Shown piece after piece: positions 21,321 through 34,110 of a DNA stretch of 64,000 nt. Origin of the DNA: Rallus limicola (Eukaryota > Chordata > Aves > Gruiformes > Rallidae); NCBI GenBank assembly GCA_022605955.1, contig JAKCOZ010000257.1:124001-188000 (forward strand), given 5' to 3'. Made by a program: the position numbers and the translations under genes. The notes beneath the pieces were generated by a model. The model ran no database searches, was not told where the DNA came from, and worked only from the letters and a program-made list of their open reading frames with translations. Within the stretch, counting starts at the first letter, position 1; each line of letters starts with the position of its first letter.

Positions 21321-24300
21321 AACCTCCTACGGTGCTTTTCTCGGCCCTAGCAGACTGCAGTTCAAAACATGCTAAACGTCCAGCAATAACTCCCAAAGTA
21401 AAGAAGCTAGGCATGAAAGGCATAGCTTGTCTGAAACCTCCTAACAGGACACACAAGCAGACCCTGTCACTTTGGCTCTCAGCCTTTTCCTTTGCCTGGA
21501 AAGAGGGAACATGCCTGGAAGCTCCTACGGTGCTTTTCTCGGCCCTAGCAGACTGCAGTTCAAAACATGCTAAACGTCCAGCAATAACTCCCAAAGTAAA
21601 GAAGCTAGGACTGAAAGGCATAGCTTGTCTGAAACCTCCTAACAGGACACACAAGCAGACCCTGTCACTTTGGCTCTCAGCCTTTTCCTTTGCCTGGAAA
21701 GAGGGAACATGCCTGGAACCTCCTACGGTGCTTTTCTCAGCCCTAGCAGACTGCAGTTCAAAACATGCTAAACGTCCAGCAATAACTCCCAAAGTAAAGA
21801 AGCTAGGCATGAAAGGCATAGCTTGTCTGAAACCTCCTAACAGGACACACAAGCAGACCCTGTCACTTTGGCTCTCAGCCTTTTCCTTTGCCTGGAAAGA
21901 GGGAACATGCCTGGAACCTCCTACGGTGCTTTTCTCGGCCCTAGCAGACTGCAGTTCAAAACATGCTAAACGTCCAGCAAAAACTCCCAAAGTAAAGAAG
22001 CTAGGCATGAAAGGCATAGCTTGTCTGAAACCTCCTAACAGGACACACAAGCAGACCCTGTCACTTTGGCTCTCAGCCTTTTCCTTTGCCTGGAAAGAGG
22101 GAACATGCCTGGAACCTCCTACGGTGCTTTTCTCGGCCCTAGCAGACTGCAGTTCAAAACATGCTAAACGTCCAGCAATAACTCCCAAAGTAAAGAAGCT
22201 AGGACTGAAAGGCATAGCTTGTCTGAAACCTCCTAACAGAACACACAAGCAGACCCTGTCACTTTGGCTCTCAGCCTTTTCCTTTGCCTGGAAAGAGGGA
22301 ACATGCCTGGAACCTCCTACGGTGCTTTTCTCGGCCCTAGCATACTGCAGTTCAAAACATGCTAAACGTCCAGCAATAGCTCCCAAAGTAAAGAAGCTAG
22401 GCATGAAAGGCATAGCTTGTCTGAAACCTCCTAACAGGACACACAAGCAGACCCTGTCACTTTGGCTCTCAGCCTTTTCCTTTGCCTGGAAAGAGGGAAC
22501 ATGCCTGGAACCTCCTACGGTGCTTTTCTCGGCCCTAGCAGACTGCAGTTCAAAACATGCTAAACGTCCAGCAATAACTCCCAAAGTAAAGAAGCTAGGA
22601 CTGAAAGGCATAGCTTGTCTGAAACCTCCTAACAGGACACACAAGCAGACCCTGTCACTTTGGCTCTCAGCCTTTTCCTTTGCCTGGAAAGAGGGAACAT
22701 GCCTGGAACCTCCTATGGTGCTTTTCTCGGCCCTAGCAGACTGCAGTTCAAAACATGCTAAACGTCCAGCAATAACTCCCAAAGTAAAGAAGCTAGGACT
22801 GAAAGGCATAGCTTGTCTGAAACCTCCTAACAGGACACACAAGCAGACCCTGTCACTTTGGCTCTCAGCCTTTTCCTTTGCCTGGAAAGAGGGAACATGC
22901 CTGGAACCTCCTACGGTGCTTTTCTCGGCCCTAGCAGACTGCAGTTCAAAACATGCTAAACGTCCAGCAATAACTCCCAAAGTAAAGAAGCTAGGCATGA
23001 AAGGCATAGCTTGTCTGAAACCTCCTAACAGGACACACAAGCAGACCCTGTCACTTTGGCTCTCAGCCTTTTCCTTTGCCTGGAAAGAGGGAACATGCCT
23101 GGAACCTCCTACGGTGCTTTTCTCGGCCCTAGCAGACTGCAGTTCAAAACATGCTAAACGTCCAGCAATAACTCCCAAAGTAAAGAAGCTAGGACTGAAA
23201 GGCATAGCTTGTCTGAAACCTCCTAACAGGACACACAAGCAGACCCTGTCACTTTGGCTCTCAGCCTTTTCCTTTGCCTGGAAAGAGGGAACATGCCTGG
23301 AACCTCCTACGGTGCTTTTCTCGGCCCTAGCAGACTGCAGTTCAAAACATGCTAAACGTCCAGCAATAACTCCCAAAGTAAAGAAGCTAGGACTGAAAGG
23401 CATAGCTTGTCTGAAACCTCCTAACAGGACACACAAGCAGACCCTGTCACTTTGGCTCTCAGCCTTTTCCTTTGCCTGGAAAGAGGGAACATGCCTGGAA
23501 CCTCCTACGGTGCTTTTCTCGGCCCTAGCAGACTGCAGTTCAAAACATGTTAAACATCCAGCAATAACTCCCAAAGTAAAGAAGCTAGGACTGAAAGGCA
23601 TAGCTTGTCTGAAACCTCCTAACAGGACACACAAGCAGACCCTGTCACTTTGGCTCTCAGCCTTTTCCTTTGCCTGGAAAGAGGGAACATGCCTGGAACC
23701 TCCTACGGTGCTTTTCTCGGCCCTAGCAGACTGCAGTTCAAAACATGCTAAACGTCCAGCAATAACTCCCAAAGTAAAGAAGTTAGGACTGAAAGGCATA
23801 GCTTGTCTGAAACCTCCTAACAGGACACACAAGCAGACCCTGTCACTTTGGGTCTCAGCCTTTTCCTTTGCCTGGAAAGAGGGAACATGCCTGGAACCTC
23901 CTACGGTGCTTTTCTCGGCCCTAGCAGACTGCAGTTCAAAACATGCTAAACGTCCAGCAATAACTCCCGAAGTAAAGAAGCTAGGACTGAAAGGCATAGC
24001 TTGTCTGAAACCTCCTAACAGGACACACAAGCAGACCCTGTCACTTTGGCTCTCAGCCTTTTCCTTTGCCTGGAAAGAGGGAACATGCCTGGAACCTCCT
24101 ACGGTGCTTTTCTCGGCCCTAGCAGACTGCAGTTCAAAACATGCTAAACGTCCAGCAATAACTCCCAAAGTAAAGAAGCTAGGACTGAAAGGCATAGCTT
24201 GTCTGAAACCTCCTAACAGGACACACAAGCAGACCCTGTCACTTTGGCTCTCAGCCTTTTCCTTTGCCTGGAAAGAGGGAACATGCCTGGAACCTCCTAC

Positions 24301-27300
24301 GGTGCTTTTCTCGGCCCTAGCAGACTGCAGTTCAAAACATGCTAAACGTCCAGCAATAACTCCCAAAGTAAAGAAGCTAGGCATGAAAGGCATAGCTTGT
24401 CTGAAACCTCCTAACAGGACACACAAGCAGACCCTGCCACTTTGGCTCTCAGCCTTTTCCTTTGCCTGGAAAGAGGGAACATGCCTGGAACCTCCTACGG
24501 TGCTTTTCTCGGCCCTAGCAGACTGCAGTTCAAAACATGCTAAACGTCCAGCAATAACTCCCAAAGTAAAGAAGCTAGGCCTGAAAGGCATAGCTTGTCT
24601 GAAACCTCCTAACAGGACACACAAGCAGACCCTGTCACTTTGGCTCTCAGCCTTTTCCTTTGCCTGGAAAGAGGGAACATGCCTGGAACCTCCTACGGTG
24701 CTTTTCTCGGCCCTAGCAGACTGCAGTTCAAAACATGCTAAACGTCCAGCAATAACTCCCAAAGTAAAGAAGCTAGGCATGAAAGGCATAGCTTGTCTGA
24801 AACCTCCTAACAGGACACACAAGCAGACCCTGTCACTTTGGCTCTCAGCCTTTTCCTTTGCCTGGAAAGAGGGAACATGCCTGGAACCTCCTACGGTGCT
24901 TTTCTCGGCCCTAGCAGACTGCAGTTCAAAACATGCTAAACGTCCAGCAATAACTCCCAAAGTAAAGAAGCTAGGCATGAAAGGCATAGCTTGTCTGAAA
25001 CCTCCTAACAGGACACACAAGCAGACCCTGTCACTTTGGCTCTCAGCCTTTTCCTTTGCCTGGAAAGAGGGAACATGCCTGGAACCTCCTACGGTGCTTT
25101 TCTCGGCCCTAGCAGACTGCAGTTCAAAACATGCTAAACGTCCAGCAATAACTCCCAAAGTAAAGAAGCTAGGACTGAAAGGCATAGCTTGTCTGAAACC
25201 TCCTAACAGGACACACAAGCAGACCCTGTCACTTTGGCTCTCAGCCTTTTCCTTTGCCTGGAAAGAGGGAACATGCCTGGAACCTCCTACGATGCTTTTC
25301 TCGGCCCTAGCAGACTGCAGTTCAAAACATGCTAAACGTCCAGCAATAACTCCCAAAGTAAAGAAGCTAGGCATGAAAGGCATAGCTTGTCTGAAACCTC
25401 CTAACAGGACACACAAGCAGACCCTGTCACTTTGGCTCTCAGCCTTTTCCTTTGCCTGGAAAGAGGGAGCATGCCTGGAACCTCCTACGGTGCTTTTCTC
25501 GGCCCTAGCAGACTGCAGTTCAAAACATGCTAAACGTCCAGCAATAACTCCCAAAGTAAAGAAGCTAGGACTGAAAGGCATAGCTTGTCTGAAACCTCCT
25601 AACAGGACACACAAGCAGACCCTGTCACTTGGGCTCTCAGCCTTTTCCTTTGCCTGGAAAGAGGGAACATGCCTGGAACCTCCTACGGTGCTTTTCTCGG
25701 CCCTAGCAGACTGCAGTTCAAAACATGCTAAACGTCCAGCAATAACTCCCAAAGTAAAGAAGCTAGGACTGAAAGGCATAGCTTGTCTGAAACCTCCTAA
25801 CAGGACACACAAGCAGACCCTGTCACTTTGGCTCTCAGCCTTTTCCTTTGCCTGGAAAGAGGGAACATGCCTGGAACCTCCTACGGTGCTTTTCTCGGCC
25901 CTAGCAGACTGCAGTTCAAAACATGCTAAACGTCCAGCAATAACTCCCAAAGTAAAGAAGCTAGGACTGAAAGGCATAGCTTGTCTGAAACCTCCTAACA
26001 GGACACACAAGCAGACCCTGTCACTTTGGCTCTCAGCCTTTTCTTTTGCCTGGAAAGAGGGAACATGCCTGGAACCTCCTACGGTGCTTTTCTCGGCCCT
26101 AGCAGACTGCAGTTCAAAACATGCTAAACGTCCAGCAATAACTCCCAAAGTAAAGAAGCTAGGACTGAAAGGCATAGCTTGTCTGAAACCTCCTAACAGG
26201 ACACACAAGCAGACCCTGTCACTTTGGCTCTCAGCCTTTTCCTTTGCCTGGAAAGAGGGAACATGCCTGGAACCTCCTACGGTGCTTTTCTCGGCCCTAG
26301 CAGACTGCAGTTCAAAACATGCTAAACGTCCAGCAATAACTCCCAAAGTAAAGAAGCTAGGACTGAAAGGCATAGCTTGTCTGAAACCTCCTAACAGGAC
26401 ACACAAGCAGACCCTGTCACTTTGGCTCTCAGCCTTTTCCTTTGCCTGGAAAGAGGGAACATGCCTGGAACCTCCTACGGTGCTTTTCTCGGCCCTAGCA
26501 GACTGCAGTTCAAAACATGCTAAACGTCCAGCAATAACTCCCAAAGTAAAGAAGCTAGGACTGAAAGGCATAGCTTGTCTGAAACCTCCTAACAGGACAC
26601 ACAAGCAGACCCTGTCACTTTGGCTCTCAGCCTTTTCCTTTGCCTGGAAAGAGGGAACATGCCTGGAACCTCCTACGGTGCTTTTCTCGGCCCTAGCAGA
26701 CTGCAGTTCAAAACATGCTAAACGTCCAGCAATAACTCCCAAAGTAAAGAAGCTAGGCATGAAAGGCATAGCTTGTCTGAAACCTCCTAACAGGACACAC
26801 AAGCAGACCCTGTCACTTGGGCTCTCAGCCTTTTCTTTTGCCTGGAAAGAGGGAACATGCCTGGAACCTCCTACGGTGCTTTTCTCGGCCCTAGCAGACT
26901 GCAGTTCAAAACATGCTAAACGTCCAGCAATAACTCCCAAAGTAAAGAAGCTAGGCCTGAAAGGCATAGCTTGTCTGAAACCTCCTAACAGGACACACAA
27001 GCAGACCCTGTCACTTTGGCTCTCAGCCTTTTCCTTTGCCTGGAAAGAGGGAACATGCCTGGAACCTCCTACGGTGCTTTTCTCGGCCCTAGCAGACTGC
27101 AGTTCAAAACATGCTAAACGGCCAGCAATAACTCCCAAAGTAAAGAAGCTAGGACTGAAAGGCATAGCTTGTCTGAAACCTCCTAACAGGACACACAAGC
27201 AGACCCTGTCACTTTGGCTCTCAGCCTTTTCCTTTGCCTGGAAAGAGGGAACATGCCTGCAACCTCCTACGGTGCTTTTCTCGGCCCTAGCAGACTGCAG

Positions 27301-30300
27301 TTCAAAACATGCTAAACGTCCAGCAATAACTCCCAAAGTAAAGAAGCTAGGCATGAAAGGCATAGCTTGTCTGAAACCTCCTAACAGGACACACAAGCAG
27401 ACCCTGTCACTTTGGCTCTCAGCCTTTTCCTTTGCCTGGAAAGAGGGAACATGCCTGGAAGCTCCTACGGTGCTTTTCTCGGCCCTAGCAGACTGCAGTT
27501 CAAAACATGCTAAACGTCCAGCAATAACTCCCAAAGTAAAGAAGCTAGGACTGAAAGGCATAGCTTGTCTGAAACCTCCTAACAGGACACACAAGCAGAC
27601 CCTGTCACTTTGGCTCTCAGCCTTTTCCTTTGCCTGGAAAGAGGGAACATGCCTGGAACCTCCTACGGTGCTTTTCTCAGCCCTAGCAGACTGCAGTTCA
27701 AAACATGCTAAACGTCCAGCAATAACTCCCAAAGTAAAGAAGCTAGGCATGAAAGGCATAGCTTGTCTGAAACCTCCTAACAGGACACACAAGCAGACCC
27801 TGTCACTTTGGCTCTCAGCCTTTTCCTTTGCCTGGAAAGAGGGAACATGCCTGGAACCTCCTACGGTGCTTTTCTCGGCCCTAGCAGACTGCAGTTCAAA
27901 ACATGCTAAACGTCCAGCAAAAACTCCCAAAGTAAAGAAGCTAGGCATGAAAGGCATAGCTTGTCTGAAACCTCCTAACAGGACACACAAGCAGACCCTG
28001 TCACTTTGGCTCTCAGCCTTTTCCTTTGCCTGGAAAGAGGGAACATGCCTGGAACCTCCTACGGTGCTTTTCTCGGCCCTAGCAGACTGCAGTTCAAAAC
28101 ATGCTAAACGTCCAGCAATAACTCCCAAAGTAAAGAAGCTAGGACTGAAAGGCATAGCTTGTCTGAAACCTCCTAACAGAACACACAAGCAGACCCTGTC
28201 ACTTTGGCTCTCAGCCTTTTCCTTTGCCTGGAAAGAGGGAACATGCCTGGAACCTCCTACGGTGCTTTTCTCGGCCCTAGCATACTGCAGTTCAAAACAT
28301 GCTAAACGTCCAGCAATAGCTCCCAAAGTAAAGAAGCTAGGCATGAAAGGCATAGCTTGTCTGAAACCTCCTAACAGGACACACAAGCAGACCCTGTCAC
28401 TTTGGCTCTCAGCCTTTTCCTTTGCCTGGAAAGAGGGAACATGCCTGGAACCTCCTACGGTGCTTTTCTCGGCCCTAGCAGACTGCAGTTCAAAACATGC
28501 TAAACGTCCAGCAATAACTCCCAAAGTAAAGAAGCTAGGACTGAAAGGCATAGCTTGTCTGAAACCTCCTAACAGGACACACAAGCAGACCCTGTCACTT
28601 TGGCTCTCAGCCTTTTCCTTTGCCTGGAAAGAGGGAACATGACTGGAACCTCCTATGGTGCTTTTCTCGGCCCTAGCAGACTGCAGTTCAAAACATGCTA
28701 AACGTCCAGCAATAACTCCCAAAGTAAAGAAGCTAGGACTGAAAGGCATAGCTTGTCTGAAACCTCCTAACAGGACACACAAGCAGACCCTGTCACTTTG
28801 GCTCTCAGCCTTTTCCTTTGCCTGGAAAGAGGGAACATGCCTGGAACCTCCTACGGTGCTTTTCTCGGCCCTAGCAGACTGCAGTTCAAAACATGCTAAA
28901 CGTCCAGCAATAACTCCCAAAGTAAAGAAGCTAGGACTGAAAGGCATAGCTTGTCTGAAACCTCCTAACAGGACACACAAGCAGACCCTGTCACTTTGGC
29001 TCTCAGCCTTTTCCTTTGCCTGGAAAGAGGGAACATGCCTGGAACCTCCTACGGTGCTTTTCTCGGCCCTAGCAGACTGCAGTTCAAAACATGTTAAACA
29101 TCCAGCAATAACTCCCAAAGTAAAGAAGCTAGGACTGAAAGGCATAGCTTGTCTGAAACCTCCTAACAGGACACACAAGCAGACCCTGTCACTTTGGCTC
29201 TCAGCCTTTTCCTTTGCCTGGAAAGAGGGAACATGCCTGGAACCTCCTACGGTGCTTTTCTCGGCCCTAGCAGACTGCAGTTCAAAACATGCTAAACGTC
29301 CAGCAATAACTCCCAAAGTAAAGAAGTTAGGACTGAAAGGCATAGCTTGTCTGAAACCTCCTAACAGGACACACAAGCAGACCCTGTCACTTTGGGTCTC
29401 AGCCTTTTCCTTTGCCTGGAAAGAGGGAACATGCCTGGAACCTCCTACGGTGCTTTTCTCGGCCCTAGCAGACTGCAGTTCAAAACATGCTAAACGTCCA
29501 GCAATAACTCCCGAAGTAAAGAAGCTAGGACTGAAAGGCATAGCTTGTCTGAAACCTCCTAACAGGACACACAAGCAGACCCTGTCACTTTGGCTCTCAG
29601 CCTTTTCCTTTGCCTGGAAAGAGGGAACATGCCTGGAACCTCCTACGGTGCTTTTCTCGGCCCTAGCAGACTGCAGTTCAAAACATGCTAAACGTCCAGC
29701 AATAACTCCCAAAGTAAAGAAGCTAGGACTGAAAGGCATAGCTTGTCTGAAACCTCCTAACAGGACACACAAGCAGACCCTGTCACTTTGGCTCTCAGCC
29801 TTTTCCTTTGCCTGGAAAGAGGGAACATGCCTGGAACCTCCTACGGTGCTTTTCTCGGCCCTAGCAGACTGCAGTTCAAAACATGCTAAACGTCCAGCAA
29901 TAACTCCCAAAGTAAAGAAGCTAGGCATGAAAGGCATAGCTTGTCTGAAACCTCCTAACAGGACACACAAGCAGACCCTGTCACTTTGGCTCTCAGCCTT
30001 TTCCTTTGCCTGGAAAGAGGGAACATGCCTGGAACCTCCTACGGTGCTTTTCTCGGCCCTAGCAGACTGCAGTTCAAAACATGCTAAACGTCCAGCAATA
30101 ACTCCCAAAGTAAAGAAGCTAGGACTGAAAGGCATAGCTTGTCTGAAACCTCCTAACAGGACACACAAGCAGACCCTGTCACTTTGGCTCTCAGCCTTTT
30201 CCTTTGCCTGGAAAGAGGGAACATGCCTGGAACCTCCTACGGTGCTTTTCTCGGCCCTAGCAGACTGCAGTTCAAAACATGCTAAACGTCCAGCAATAAC

Positions 30301-32804
30301 TCCCAAAGTAAAGAAGCTAGGCATGAAAGGCATAGCTTGTCTGAAACCTCCTAACAGGACACACAAGCAGACCCTGTCACTTTGGCTCTCAGCCTTTTCC
30401 TTTGCCTGGAAAGAGGGAACATGCCTGGAACCTCCTACGGTGCTTTTCTCGGCCCTAGCAGACTGCAGTTCAAAACATGCTAAACGTCCAGCAATAACTC
30501 CCAAAGTAAAGAAGCTAGGCATGAAAGGCATAGCTTGTCTGAAACCTCCTAACAGGACACACAAGCAGACCCTGTCACTTTGGCTCTCAGCCTTTTCCTT
30601 TGCCTGGAAAGAGGGAACATGCCTGGAACCTCCTACGGTGCTTTTCTCGGCCCTAGCAGACTGCAGTTCAAAACATGCTAAACGTCCAGCAATAACTCCC
30701 AAAGTAAAGAAGCTAGGACTGAAAGGCATAGCTTGTCTGAAACCTCCTAACAGGACACACAAGCAGACCCTGTCACTTTGGCTCTCAGCCTTTTCCTTTG
30801 CCTGGAAAGAGGGAACATGCCTGGAACCTCCTACGGTGCTTTTCTCGGCCCTAGCAGACTGCAGTTCAAAACATGCTAAACGTCCAGCAATAACTCCCAA
30901 AGTAAAGAAGCTAGGCATGAAAGGCATAGCTTGTCTGAAACCTCCTAACAGGACACACAAGCAGACCCTGTCACTTTGGCTCTCAGCCTTTTCCTTTGCC
31001 TGGAAAGAGGGAGCATGCCTGGAACCTCCTACGGTGCTTTTCTCGGCCCTAGCAGACTGCAGTTCAAAACATGCTAAACGTCCAGCAATAACTCCCAAAG
31101 TAAAGAAGCTAGGACTGAAAGGCATAGCTTGTCTGAAACCTCCTAACAGGACACACAAGCAGACCCTGTCACTTGGGCTCTCAGCCTTTTCCTTTGCCTG
31201 GAAAGAGGGAACATGCCTGGAACCTCCTACGGTGCTTTTCTCGGCCCTAGCAGACTGCAGTTCAAAACATGCTAAACGTCCAGCAATAACTCCCAAAGTA
31301 AAGAAGCTAGGACTGAAAGGCATAGCTTGTCTGAAACCTCCTAACAGGACACACAAGCAGACCCTGTCACTTTGGCTCTCAGCCTTTTCCTTTGCCTGGA
31401 AAGAGGGAACATGCCTGGAACCTCCTACGGTGCTTTTCTCGGCCCTAGCAGACTGCAGTTCAAAACATGCTAAACGTCCAGCAATAACTCCCAAAGTAAA
31501 GAAGCTAGGACTGAAAGGCATAGCTTGTCTGAAACCTCCTAACAGGACACACAAGCAGACCCTGTCACTTTGGCTCTCAGCCTTTTCTTTTGCCTGGAAA
31601 GAGGGAACATGCCTGGAACCTCCTACGGTGCTTTTCTCGGCCCTAGCAGACTGCAGTTCAAAACATGCTAAACGTCCAGCAATAACTCCCAAAGTAAAGA
31701 AGCTAGGACTGAAAGGCATAGCTTGTCTGAAACCTCCTAACAGGACACACAAGCAGACCCTGTCACTTTGGCTCTCAGCCTTTTCCTTTGCCTGGAAAGA
31801 GGGAACATGCCTGGAACCTCCTACGGTGCTTTTCTCGGCCCTAGCAGACTGCAGTTCAAAACATGCTAAACGTCCAGCAATAACTCCCAAAGTAAAGAAG
31901 CTAGGACTGAAAGGCATAGCTTGTCTGAAACCTCCTAACAGGACACACAAGCAGACCCTGTCACTTTGGCTCTCAGCCTTTTCCTTTGCCTGGAAAGAGG
32001 GAACATGCCTGGAACCTCCTACGGTGCTTTTCTCGGCCCTAGCAGACTGCAGTTCAAAACATGCTAAACGTCCAGCAATAACTCCCAAAGTAAAGAAGCT
32101 AGGACTGAAAGGCATAGCTTGTCTGAAACCTCCTAACAGGACACACAAGCAGACCCTGTCACTTTGGCTCTCAGCCTTTTCCTTTGCCTGGAAAGAGGGA
32201 ACATGCCTGGAACCTCCTACGGTGCTTTTCTCGGCCCTAGCAGACTGCAGTTCAAAACATGCTAAACGTCCAGCAATAACTCCCAAAGTAAAGAAGCTAG
32301 GCATGAAAGGCATAGCTTGTCTGAAACCTCCTAACAGGACACACAAGCAGACCCTGTCACTTGGGCTCTCAGCCTTTTCTTTTGCCTGGAAAGAGGGAAC
32401 ATGCCTGGAACCTCCTACGGTGCTTTTCTCGGCCCTAGCAGACTGCAGTTCAAAACATGCTAAACGGCCAGCAATAACTCCCAAAGTAAAGAAGCTAGGA
32501 CTGAAAGGCATAGCTTGTCTGAAACCTCCTAACAGGACACACAAGCAGACCCTGTCACTTTGGCTCTCAGCCTTTTCCTTTGCCTGGAAAGAGGGAACAT
32601 GCCTGGAACCTCCTACGGTGCTTTTCTCGGCCCTAGCAGACTGCAGTTCAAAACATGCTAAACGGCCAGCAATAACTCCCAAAGTAAAGAAGCTAGGACT
32701 GAAAGGCATAGCTTGTCTGAAACCTCCTAACAGGACACACAAGCAGACCCTGTCACTTTGGCTCTCAGCCTTTTCCTTTGCCTGGAAAGAGGGAACATGC
32801 CTGC
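21321..32804. repeat. Tandem duplication of a 28-30-monomer higher-order unit
   Basis: Copy 1 is 21321-27260 (5,940 bp, 30 units) and copy 2 is 27261-32804 (5,544 bp, 28 units). Shared private variants at offset 5,940: GAAGCTCC (21521/27461), TCTCAGCCC (21739/27679), CTAACAGAAC (22240/28180), CATACTGC with CAATAGCTCC (22343/28283) and CCTATGGTG. After a two-monomer loss in copy 2 the offset becomes 5,544: ATGTTAAACATCC (23550/29094), TTTGGGTCTC, CTCCCGAAG (23969/29513), GAGGGAGCATG (25469/31013), TTCTTTTGCC (26044/31588) and the closing CTGCAACC (27260/32804). A few single-base differences separate the copies, for example 24437, 25292, 28642 and 32466. Confidence 0.9.
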
Positions 32805-34110
32805 AACCTCCTACGGTGCTTTTCTCGGCCCTAGCAGACTGCAGTTCAAAACATGCTAAACGTCCAGCAATAACTCCCAAAGTAAAGAAGCTAGGACTGA
32901 AAGGCATAGCTTGTCTGAAACCTCCTAACAGGACACACAAGCAGACCCTGTCACTTTGGCTCTCAGCCTTTTCCTTTGCCTGGAAAGAGGGAACATGCCT
33001 GGAACCTCCTACGGTGCTTTTCTCGGCCCTAGCAGACTGCAGTTCAAAACATGCTAAACGTCCAGCAATAACTCCCAAAGTAAAGAAGCTAGGACTGAAA
33101 GGCATAGCTTGTCTGAAACCTCCTAACAGGACACACAAGCAGACCCTGTCACTTTGGCTCTCAGCCTTTTCCTTTGCCTGGAAAGAGGGAACATGCCTGG
33201 AACCTCCTACGGTGCTTTTCTCGGCCCTAGCAGACTGCAGTTCAAAACATGCTAAACGTCCAGCAATAACTCCCAAAGTAAAGAAGCTAGGACTGAAAGG
33301 CATAGCTTGTCTGAAACCTCCTAACAGGACACACAAGCAGACCCTGTCACTTTGGCTCTCAGCCTTTTCCTTTGCCTGGAAAGAGGGAACATGCCTGGAA
33401 CCTCCTACGGTGCTTTTCTCGGCCCTAGCAGACTGCAGTTCAAAACATGCTAAACGTCCAGCAATAACTCCCAAAGTAAAGAAGCTAGGCCTGAAAGGCA
33501 TAGCTTGTCTGAAACCTCCTAACAGGACACACAAGCAGACCCTGTCACTTTGGCTCTCAGCCTTTTCCTTTGCCTGGAAAGAGGGAACATGCCTGGAACC
33601 TCCTACGGTGCTTTTCTCGGCCCTAGCAGACTGCAGTTCAAAACATGCTAAACGTCCAGCAATAACTCCCAAAGTAAAGAAGCTAGGCATGAAAGGCATA
33701 GCTTGTCTGAAACCTCCTAACAGGACACACAAGCAGACCCTGTCACTTTGGCTCTCAGCCTTTTCCTTTGCCTGGAAAGAGGGAACATGCCTGGAACCTC
33801 CTACGGTGCTTTTCTCGGCCCTAGCAGACTGCAGTTCAAAACATGCTAAACGTCCAGCAATAACTCCCAAAGTAAAGAAGCTAGGACTGAAAGGCATAGC
33901 TTGTCTGAAACCTCCTAACAGGACACACAAGCAGACCCTGTCACTTTGGCTCTCAGCCTTTTCCTTTGCCTGGAAAGAGGGAACATGCCTGGAACCTCCT
34001 ACGGTGCTTTTCTCGGCCCTAGCAGACTGAAGTTCAAAACATGCTAAACGTCCAGCAATAACTCCCAAAGTAAAGAAGCTAGGACTGAAAGGCATAGCTT
34101 GTCTGAAACC

